DNA from: Plazaster borealis
Taxonomy: Eukaryota; Echinodermata; Asteroidea; Forcipulatida; Labidiasteridae
NCBI GenBank assembly: GCA_021014325.1
Contig: CM037470.1
Location: 4,491,647 to 4,555,646 of the forward strand
Direction of reading: 5' to 3'
Length of the DNA stretch: 64,000 bases
Below, piece after piece: positions 40,707 through 52,700 of the stretch; within the stretch, counting starts at the first letter, position 1, and the number at the start of each line of letters is the position of its first letter. The notes under the pieces are model-generated. The model did not search any database and had not been told where the DNA came from. It saw only the letters and a list, made by a program, of their open reading frames with translations. Both the position numbers and the translations under genes were made by a program.

Positions 40707-43700
40707 GTGAGTTACCGAACTAACAAGAATTGCATGACATCAGAGAATATTTGCCCAGTATTCGGACGGAATAAACACGCTTCTTTGTTAAAGGGATTTG
40801 TATGGAAATTCATTTGTACATACGTTTGGTAATTGGAACCCACTGTTGGTTTCAATCCTACATAGTTGTAGATATATACCATAAAAATAACCAGTGAAAA
40901 TTTCATTTCAAAGGTGGAAGCGTTTTTGAGATTTACCGAAATTCTTGAACGGTTTACCACGGGTCCTACTAAAAGCCGACAACTCGCCGACAACGCCGAC
41001 AACAAGTCCAGAGTGCCGACAACACGCCGACAACAAATTTCAAATACCTCAAAAGCAGCAAATAAACCAAGGATTTATTAGAAATATGTGTACTATGTAA
41101 TATTAACAAAAATGCAATGGTATAACTTCACGAAAAGTCTGAATATTTAACCAGGAAAAACCGAACTTACACGGAGTTCGGTCGGACGCCATCTTGGCCT
41201 AAAAATTGTGTTTCGACCATTCCATTATGATACGGGTAAGATGGATTTAGCAAAACAACAGAGGGCGGACGTCAAGTGAAGACCTAGCTGTACACAGTGT
41301 GAAGGTCTTCACATGACGCCTGCCCTCTGTTGTTTTGCTAAATCCATCTTACCCGTATAATAATGGAATGGTCAAAACACGGTTTTAAGGCCAAGATGGC
41401 GTCCGACCGCACTCTGTGTAAGATCGGGTTTTTTCTGGTTAAAGATTCAGTCTTTTCGTGAAGTTATGCCATTGCATTTTTTTTAATATTACATAGTACA
41501 CATTTTTCTAATAAATCCTTGGTTTATTTTCTGTTTTTGAGGTAGGCCTATTTGAAACTTGTTGTCGGCGTGTTGTCGGCACTCTGGACTTATTGTCGGC
41601 GTTGTCGGCGAGTTGTCGGCTTTTAGTAGGACCGGTTTACCACTGCACTACCCCCCTACAGGCTACACTACACTCTACAGGAAGAATAATAATTTTAATA
41701 TGCAATGGAATACACAATCTGAGAAACGTTACTGCAGTCAAAACGGCCGGTCAAAACGCTTCTCAGATTCAAAATTTTTGGGATAAAAAGTGATATCTTT
41801 TTCCATAACCGCAGTACTTCGAAGTAAATAGTTTTTCAAAATGCATTAAATATATTACTATCCAAAGCTGCTGTACTTCTTGCAAGGTAATTTTTTTATT
41901 GCCATTCATTCATTTTCAGACTCGTCAGAGTCATTACCGAACGTATACAGACCCTAAAATACACACGCTTGTTTTTGTGTTTGGTGGCAGTGGGAAATTC
42001 ATGTGGTTGTGTAGAATGTTGCTGAGGAAAACTTTCTGTAGGCCTATCAGACAGCCACTTTTTCATTTTGAGTAATTAAGTTTCTAAAGGTACTTTATTT
42101 CATAATGAATGAAAAAGTGGCAGTCCGGATACAGAAATTTTAGGACACATTTTACCTGTATCCAATCTTCAGTCACTTGAATCGACATCCGTAACAAACT
42201 GCTGACAGCAGTTTCAGGCATGTGCTTTGTCGGACTCCAGTCTATGTAGGCTATGTGTGATACTCGCCTCCGGAAAAATGTGCGTATCCAGCCACCACTT
42301 TTTCATTCATTATGAATTTTAAAAATCTTATTTAATCAAATGAGAGGATGAGATATTGCTTTTGGTAACAATGAGTAAAAAAGTGGTGGCCAGATCCGGA
42401 ATTTTTTTCCCCGCCTCCATATACAACTCCTTTAGCTGTAGCTCAGCGTACTAGCTGTCACATGAAACAGCTGTTAATTTTGTTAACACACTCAAAACTT
42501 GTGCCCAATTTTACAAAGATCTAAGAATAGATTGATCTTGTGTATCAATTTTAATTGCTAAGCAAAGTGTGCATGATGTCACAATACAAATCACTATGGT
42601 TATGCATTGATAACTCATCTTAAGATGAATCTTAGTGCTTTGTGAAATCGAGCCCAGCACTAAGATTCATCTTAAGATGAGTTGTCAGTATCACCATAGT
42701 GATTTGTATTGTGAGATTACACTTTGCTTAGCAGGTAAGATTGATTTGCAAATAACATCAAGCTTAGCTCTTTGTGAAATTGAGCACTTGTTACATATTT
42801 TGAAATGGCATTATTGTCAGTCCCTTCCAAAATGGGCACAATCCATGAATATATAGGGAAGTAATTCTGAGCAAAAAAAGGAAACATATTATTTGCAATA
42901 ACTTTTTAAAAGGTTAGTTAATTCAAGCTGTTCAGGAAAGCTATGAGGTAAGCGGACCCGTTAGGGTATGCGCCCCGATGTAAGCTGCAACTTAATTGGT
43001 TGATCGGTTGGAAGTGTGGCTAAGGGTTCACACCTTTGTCACACTAGTGGGGATAACCTAAAACTAACATTAAACGTTAATTTTAAATTTTGTTGTCACA
43101 CATGTGACGGTCCATCACAATGATCATATGGAGGAAGAAAATAATCAAACATGCGAAAAGATTTTTAATAAGGGCTTTTTAAAAATTGAAGAAAAAAAAT
43201 ATATTCCCATAGAAACACTATGAGAATAATTTCTGAATCATTTCATAACTCATTTATTTCAATTTGTTTTTTAGGAATATGAAGGTGAAAGAAATGACAA
43301 AGAAGAGAGACATGGCAAAGGAAAGGCCACACTACCAAACGGTGACACGTACGAAGGACTGTATGAATTCGGCAAGAGGCAGGGACAGGTAAAGAATATG
43401 GCAGGCCAGGAATTTCATCTTTGAGAGGGCAAGGCCAATTTCATTTTGCAAAGGGCACTTCCATTGGAAAATCTTAAAGTCTATTGGAAAACGTTGAAGG
43501 GGCACCAAGGCCAAGACCATGGGGCAACAGACCTAATTCCAGGGCCCAATTTCATAGAGCTGCTTAAGCAGAAAGTATTGCTTACCAAGTAGAAATGAGC
43601 AGGATACCGGTCACAAATTGTACATGTGACATGGTAGTTTGGCTGGTAACCTTATTCTGGTAAGCATAATTTTGTTGTGCTTAGCTACTTTTTGTGCTTA

Positions 43701-46700
43701 AGCAGCTCTATGAAATTGGGCCCAGGCCTGATATGGCAACAAATCCTTCAGTTAAAATAATTCTTTATGTTGTGCAGTAATTCTTTTTGAAAATTTAATG
43801 TACATTTAACTTTTACTCTCTTCGCTTAAAATACACATTGGACTACTGGCCAGAGTCCTCTAAATTTAGACTTTAGCCTTTGACCTTGCAGCCAAACAAG
43901 TCAAGCAGTGTATTTAGCCCCACCCCCATCCACCCCATTACATATAGACTAATACTTTTTAAAAGATTGTAAGTTGTTGGTTCAGTTTTTAAGACTAAAC
44001 CTGCTCTATCCTCCCCCTCCCCCCAAAAAAGGAAAAGTGATCTTGCAGGCCTGATACTTCACAGAGGCAATGGAGGCGGTGTTGCCCCTGTTCACTGCCT
44101 TGATGCCCCTTGAAATAGTCCGATAGAAATTTACAATTTCCTCATAAACAGGGTTCTCCCCATGCGTGCTAATTAGGGCGATACGCAGCAAAACATTTTA
44201 TTTATTTTTTTAAGAGGGGGGGGGGGTGGGGACTTGAGATCAAATTCACAAGAGTCATAAAGATAACACCATTTAGAATTCCCCAGATTGCACAGTAGGG
44301 CTTTTAAAACCAAAGATAAACACCAAGTAGAAAACATTTAGAGGACCTCGTTTCAATTCAGCGTGCCTAGTCAAAATTTCAAAAAGTTAGGTCCGGAAAG
44401 CCCCACAGTTGTGAAAAATCCTGGGAAGAACCCTGATAGAGGTGCCCTTTTATCAAGGAGAAAACGCCTTGGTGCCCCTTGCCCTTTCAAAAACGAAGCA
44501 TCATGCCCTGAAGTTCAACCCTGACCCATCTGTTGAGGAAAAACATTACAAGATTTTTGTGTTCATTTAATCTCTGGGCAGGGTATGTACAAGTTCAAGA
44601 ATGGTGCTCGTTACATGGGTGAATACAAACACAACAAGAAGCACGGGCAGGGAACGTTCATCTATCCAGATGGCTCCAAATATGAAGGTTTGTAGTTTAG
44701 ACATATGAGCAGAAAAATTGCTTTAAAGCATAAGTGTAATTCACAGGTTAGCAAGAAAATTAGGCAGCTAGCTTGTGCGTTCACCATGGATTTGCATTGT
44801 TACGCCATTCATTTTCATACAGTAGGCACCGGAAGGTTAGCATTCCTTTTCGTGTGCTTACAGTAAGCAGCGCTATGAAATGGAAACTCACTTAGTAAGC
44901 ACAAAATGGGCCATTAAGCAGCTCTATGAAATTTGGCCATGATAAGCAGTAGCTGCATGGTAGCATAGTGTGTTATGAAATAAAGAGTAGGGCATTCACT
45001 TTAATATATTCTTGATCTACGCCCTGAATACACCAACCTATCGGAAAAGGAGATCTGGGCAAAATTTCATAGAGCTGCTTAAGCACAATAAGTTGCTAAG
45101 CACAACAAAGTTATGCTTACCAGAACAGGGTTACCAGCCAAAATGCCATGTCAGATCTACAATTTGTGACTGGTATCCTGCTCATTTCTGCTGAACAGAA
45201 AATTGTTGAAGCAGCTCAATGAAATTGGGCCATGGAAGGCAATGCACATCATTTCTGACTTAGTACTTTGTGAAATCGAGCCCAGGTAGTCGGTCAATGA
45301 GCCTACCTCTTAAAGCAAAAACACACATTAAAATGTGACCCCTTTGGTTTGATCTCAGGTAACTGGGTCGACGATCAGCGCCACGGGTTCGGCACCTACA
45401 CCTATCCCAACAGTGACACCTACGAAGGGGAGTGGCAAAGCCATCTAAGGCACGGCCAAGGGGTGTACACCTACAAAGACACTGGTACTCGGTATGTTGG
45501 TACTTGGATCAACGGCAAGAGGGAAGGTGCAGGGGAGCTGATCCACGCCAATCATCGGTTCCAGGGTGGATGGATCGCTGATCAGGTAAGAGGCCCTTCA
45601 GCTACTCTGTGCAATACTTAACCCTTTCATTACCATGACTGCACTCATACCCCCTCTTCCTAACCATAGGTGACTTTAGTCAACTGCACTCATACCCCCT
45701 CTTCCTTACCATAGGTGACTTTAGTCAACTGCACTCTTACCCCCTCTTCCTTACCATAGGTGACTTTAGTCGACTGAACTCATACCCCCTCTTTCTTACC
45801 ATAGGTGACTTAGTCCACTGCACTCATACCCCCTCTTCCTTACCATAGGTGACTTTAGTCCACTGCACTCAAACCCCCTCTTCCTTACCATAGGTGACTT
45901 TAGTCAACTGCACTCATACCCCCTCTTCCTTACCATAGGTGACTTTAGTCGACTGAACTCATACCCCCTCTTTCTTACCATAGGTGACTTAGTCCACTGC
46001 ACTCATACCCCCTCTTCCTTACCATAGGTGACTTTAGTCGACTGAACTCATACCCCCTCTTCCTTACCATAGGTGACTTTAGTCGACTGCACTCATACCC
46101 CCTCTTCCTTACCATAGGTGACTTTAGTCCACTGCACTCAAACCCCCTCTTCCTTACCATAGGTGACTTTAGTCAACTGCACTCATACCCCCTCTTCCTT
46201 ACCATAGGTGACTTAAGTCGAGTGCACTCATACCCCCTCTTCCTTACCATAGGTGACTTCAGTCAACTGCACTCATACCCCCTCTTCATAACCATAGGTG
46301 ACTTAAGTCGAGTGCACTCATACCCCCTCTTCCTTACCATAGGTGACTTTAGTCAACTGCACTCTTACCCCCTCTTCCTTACCATAGGTGACTTTAGTTG
46401 ACTGCACTCATACCCCCTCTTCCTTACCATAGGTGACTTTAGTCCACTGCACTCATACCCCCTCTTCCTTACCATAGGTGACTTTAGTCAACTGCACTCA
46501 TACCCCCTCTTCCTTACCATAGGTGACTTTAGTCAACTGCACTCATACCCCCTCTTCCTTACCATAGGTGACTTTAGTCGACTGCACTCATACCCCCTCT
46601 TCCTTACCATAGGTGACTTTAGTCGACTGCACTCATACCCCCTCTTCCTTACCATAGGTGACTTTAGTAGACTGCACTCATACCCCCTCTTCCTTACCAT

Positions 46701-49700
46701 AGGTGACTTTAGTCGACTGCACTCATACCCCCTCTTCCTTACCATAGGTGACTTTAGTCGACTGAACTCATACCCCCTCTTTCTTACCATAGGTGACTTA
46801 GTCCACTGCACTCATACCCCCTCTTCCTTACCATAGGTGACTTTAGTCGACTGAACTCATACCCCCTCTTCCTTACCATAGGTGACTTTAGTCGACTGCA
46901 CTCATACCCCCTCTTCCTTACCATAGGTGACTTTAGTCCACTGCACTCAAACCCCCTCTTCCTTACCATAGGTGACTTTAGTCAACTGCACTCATACCCC
47001 CTCTTCCTTACCATAGGTGACTTTAGTCGACTGAACTCATACCCCCTCTTCCTTACCATAGGTGACTTTAGTCAACTGCACTCATACCCCCTCTTCCTTA
47101 CCATAGGTGACTTTAGTCCACTGCACTCATACCCCCTCTTTCTTACCATAGGTGACTTTAGTCCACTGCACTCATACCCCCTCTTCCTAACCATAGGTGA
47201 CTTTAGTCGACTGCACTCATACCCCCTCTTCCTTACCATAGGTGACTTTAGTCCACTGCACTCATACCCCCTCTTCCTTACCATAGGTGACTTCAGTCGA
47301 CTGCACTCATACCCCCTCTTCTTTTCTCATACATGTAGGTGAATTTAGTCAACTGCACTAATATTGACTTTATTTTTGGCTTCTTTGTTATTTATTTTTA
47401 CACAGCCACAAGGGAAAGGCAAATATTTATTTGACATTGGATGTGAGCAGCATGGGCAGTATGTTCCTGTAGAGCAGGTGAGAATTTTGCAGTGTTTTTA
47501 CTCTAAACAATTCCAGGACCATAATCTTAACCAAAAAAGCACCCAGCGCCATATTGGGAACTGGAGCTCTATCTATTGTTTGAACGTGGAATACGCATGT
47601 GCGCCATTTCAGCAAGCAGATGTCTTGTTATATCATTGATAGCAATGGTCATTGTCTGCGCTGATCTATTGATGCATCAAAAGAGTTGCTTACTGAAATG
47701 GCGTCCAGTGAGCATTTCACATTTCAGCCTGAGTTCTCCACCTTGCGCTTTTGGCACTCTATAATCTTTGATCTTAATCCTTTAGAGACCATTCATTTTT
47801 TGTATATTAACATCACCATACGCCCAGACATGGCTAATATTGTTGAGTTTTTAACACAATTGTTTCTTTTAAAAGTATCTGAACAAAAATAATGTGAAAC
47901 AGAAATGTTGTTGTTTTGTTTTAGAAACGGATACTATGTTAACATGTAAAACATTGTACAATTTCAGTTTAGGGCATGACCTTTACTTTGACCTTTTTGG
48001 TTGAGTGGAAGAAGTAGTTCAGATCTTGCAGCCATTTGCGACTGCTGTGGGCATTTTGCTACAATGCGTTTCCGCCAATATGGTCTCTAAAGGAATAACC
48101 TCTTGTTTAAAGGGTGTGTACAACATTGGTAAGGTCAAAAATATAAATGCTCACAGATTTGCACATAACTGACATGGTATAAAGATGGTCATGGTGGAAA
48201 AATTCCCTTGAAATAGTTTTGCTTGAAATGCTATAGTTTTAAGGAAATGAGTAAAACAGTAAGTCTTTATCACTGGTGATAAAATCCGATGTTTGAAAAC
48301 AGTGAAAACATATAATGGGGATTTTCACTGTTTTCTCATGACTCCGAAGACTGCTTTAGCTTAAACTTTCACAGGTTTGTTATTTCATGTATATGTTGGG
48401 TCACATCAAGTGTGGATACTGGTCTTTGACAATTACCAATGTTGTACATTTGCTTTAATAACTGTTAAATTTGCATCGGGATAAAGAGTATACCCTAGAT
48501 TGCCCGGTAACTGGAGGCAGTTCGAATCTGCTCTAGAATAGCAAAGGTCAAGGGTTGGAATTCCACCTGAATAACATGCCTGTAGATTTTGTTCACATGA
48601 CTCGGGAAAGTACTGAGTATACAGTGCTTTACACACATCGGTGTATGGATGAACACCAAATAATAACCTATTGTTGTGTGTCCTAGTTTTATAACATTGA
48701 GCCAAGGAAAAAAAAATAAGCAGGAAAGCAAATCTTAATTGTTTGTTTGAGTTTTTAAAAAAAAAGTCCAGTACCATCCACAGTACAGATGGTCCGTGAT
48801 AGACGCCATCTTTGCAGGCAACTTGGGTTTTGGTTTTGGGTCGCGTCAAGTGTTTTAATTTGTCCACGCAGTCAAGTGGTTTACAAATGAATCATGCAAG
48901 GATTTTATTAAAAGTACTCCTTGCCTTGTGCAGTATTTACATAAAACACATAGTTGTGCGTTACAAAATAAAAATTTCCTGTAAAGATGGTCGACTTTAC
49001 ACTGTTTGAAGTCAAGTGGGAACTATATCTATTGATTTTAATCATTTAATTCCAAGCCTGGGTTAATTCTAGTCGACTCACCTGAACTTGGTCCTAGTAG
49101 TTTACATGTATCTCAATGTCAGGAATTTGATGTCAGTTCATATATATTAACAAGGTATGTTTATTTTCTTCTATCGTCTCAATAGCCGCAAAATGGTGAC
49201 CAGGAAGACGAGGAAGCCCAAACAGTGACTATTCCAAAATGGCGAGCAGGTGAAATCCGAGCTGTCAGTGAGTACAACCCCGCCGAAGAGCTGGCCGCGG
49301 CGGCAGCAGCCGAGGCCGAAGCTCAGCAGGCAGAGGAGAAGATGGAGGAAGGGGCGGAGCAAACCCAGGAGACACCCGCTGAAGGGGATGCGTCAGCCAC
49401 CGACGCAGAAGCAGGTAAGCTAAGTGTCATTTCATTTCATTTATTAATTTTGGTTGTGAAGCCAAGGACTCTAAGAAAAACGAACTTAATCACTGTACTA
49501 GCTAGGGAGAGAAGGCGCGAGGAAGGAAGTTTCAGTTTTAGATGTGGGAGGGAAAACGCCAGAGGAATATTCCAGGGAAAACCCATGCAATCTGGTAGGG
49601 ACTGAAAACCCAGTGCACATTCTTTTGTTTTCATTCATTAATGGTTCCTTTATAAAAAAACAATTCCCATAGCGGCCAATGGTCGCGTTACAGGAAATTA

Positions 49701-52700
49701 TACAGGGAATACAAAATGTATAAAGGCGATAGAATTACACAATAAGGCCAAGTAAAATAAATAACATGTTGCTCGTCCCCGCCCGCCTCGGTTTTGGCGG
49801 CCGCACCGATTTTTTTGTTATTTGTTATTTAAAATTATTATTTATAGCTATTTCCAATGTACCCTTTATTTTTATTGAGCAGTTTCATCATCTGTCTTAC
49901 ATGTAGGCCTACAAGAATAGCTATTGCAACACATAATGAGAAACTCTTTACTTTGAAACGTTTTGCCCTTCAGGTTTGCATGCCACAGTTCTTTGCATAA
50001 GGACGCGATGCCACGCACACAGAATAACTTTGGAGCAAAATCAAGAATGACTCTTTAGAAATAATTACAATGTATCAAAATGGACACAGAAACACACACA
50101 GAATTTGAGGACATACAGAACATACTCATAAAACCATAAAACCATCTTCAAATACGATATGGCGGCCATCTTAGACATGGTGGCCATCTTGAAAAAAATA
50201 ACAAAAAAATTGAAAAAAACAAATAACAAGGACCTCCCTCACCAACTTTTTCAAAAAGTCCGGACGAGCAACATGTTATTTATTTTACTTGGCCTAACAA
50301 AGATGAAAACAATAGCAAATACATTTTCATTTTACATTGGAAAACCATGAAGTCTGTGAGAAACTTTTGAAGGGGCACCAAGGTACAGACCAGGGCCTAA
50401 TTTCATAGAGCTACTTTCGAAAACAGAAAAGTTTGTTTAACAGTTTTCTACTTAAAAGCAAAACTGATAGGAAACCTGTCAAAGATGGTCAGGTGATATG
50501 GTATTTTGGCTGGTAAGCAAAATTGTTTTCTGCTTAGCTATTTTGTTTTTGCTTAAAGGGTCAGTATACTTTTGGTAATGACTCTGAAAATTAAAATACA
50601 ATTAAAAACTTCCTTGGTAAGAAGTACAGCAGCTTTGGATAGTATAATGCATTTTGAAAAACTTTTCACTTCAAAGTAATGCGGTTATGGAAAAAGATCA
50701 CTTTTTATCCCCAAAAATTTGAATCTGAGAAGCGTTACTGCAGTAACGTTTCTCAGATTGTGTATTCCATGGCAGATTTTTCCTCCTGCTTGGACATAAT
50801 CACCTTAGATTTTCGGCAATATCTCATAAACAGTACCACCTTTTGAAATGAAATTTTCACATGTTAGTTTTATGGTATATATATCTATATGGGAATGAAA
50901 TAAGAGTGGGTTCCAATTACCAAACGTATACAAACCCTTTAATAAGCAGCACTATGAAATTGGGCTCAAGGCAACTGAGGAAATTTCCAGGCCTCCAAGT
51001 TCTCTAAAGAACAATCTACATAGTAAAGTAGATACACTTGGTGTTACCGCAAACTGAATACATACGTTGTGGTTTTTCATTTCGTTGTGAATATTGAAAG
51101 TGATATATCATGGATGGATATGTACAATAAAGATAATCATTAACATATGGTGTCCAGATTCAAAACAGTATGTGAAGAAAAGAAGGACAGTCAGACACCC
51201 AACCTCGTCCCCATGGTTTACTTTATTTCCAACCATGTTTACAATAGTAAACCCTGGGAGGGAAACACCTTACTTGGACCCCGATTGGACAACGACTGGT
51301 GTACAAAAATCTAACGTAAACACGTTAAGTTGTACTCATTCAGTATTCACCATGTTCACAGCCAGACTATTCCAATTTGCATACGTATCCAACAATTTTG
51401 GATATGCAAATGATCCAATACCAGGGTGAGAGAGCGGTCAACCTCGTACTGCTCGACACACCTTGGGTACGAGGTTGGTCAGACACCCTTCTGGCTGATA
51501 CATTTATGATGACATTTTGAAACAACAAGTTTTCCAGACTGCAACAAGCTCGTATAATATATATTGTTTTATGACCATCCTTTACATGTACACACATAGT
51601 CCCAGTGTGGTAAGAGATAATTATGTTTCCCCTGAACCATTGATGTGCGGTCAGGTGTTCAATATGAAGATGTTTATAGGCGAAGTCAGTTTTACGACCT
51701 TGTCACAGTAAAATGTGAAGTACGACATCTGCTTGGGTCACATTTTGAAAGGTTATTACATGTTTGTAATGATCAATAAATTGATTGACAATTCATCTAA
51801 AATGTTGCTTTTTGTGATTAAATTGCTCTCCAAATTGTTTGCCTTAATTTGACTTTCCATAGTGAAATAACACATAAATGAAAATTGCAAAATCTCTCAT
51901 ACAAAAACCTTATTGTGTTTTGCCCATACACTGATGTGTGTTAAGCACTGTATATGTGATGCGATCAAGCAAAATGAGTCGTTTGTCGACCCAGGTCTTT
52001 TTTTTCTTTTTTATACATTTGAAAAGAACATAATCTATGCTTTAATACTGTTAAAACCCCATGTTGATACCACCTTTGGCTCAAAAGTTGTGAAAGTAGA
52101 AACACCAAGATACGCGAGAAAATGAAACCGAGAAAAGAGGGTTTAAAGTCGAGTTGTTTATTGAAACTACATTGACACATTTTCTTTCAATGCTAACTTT
52201 AACCCCTTTTTGATGTTATTTATCAGGAAGGAAGTTGCCAATATAAAATAAGATATATTTGAGCATCTAAATTTACTATAAATTTTTTTTTGGAAATTTC
52301 ACCTGTTGGCCTGTTTTGGCTTGTTTCTCCATACTGATATTTCCGACAAACGACTCATTTAGCTTGATCGCATCACATATACCCGGTACTTTTCCCCGAG
52401 TCCTGTGAACAAAATCCAAATGATACTCAAGTTGTACTCAAGTGCGAGTACTGAGTATGAGTACTACAACACTGGAATATACTCTTCCTAAAACCAGTGA
52501 TGTGCCATACCTTCAAATGATTCCTAATTTTTGGTTTTCATTAACGATAAGTATTTACGCTTTTTAGAAAACACTTGTGTTGTTCCTGATGTGTGTTGTA
52601 GACTTCTAGTTTTGTTGAATAGAACCCCTCGCATATGACACAACAAACCCCAACAGCGCCCTCACTGGGGTCAAAGGAAGACCTATCATTGGCTGAGAGT

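Noticed and set aside
45975..47284. Minus-strand ORFs with [15 protein letters not shown] repeats
   Set aside because: By-product of the 45-bp intronic array (45 = 15 codons). Antisense to RSPH1 and with no domain.
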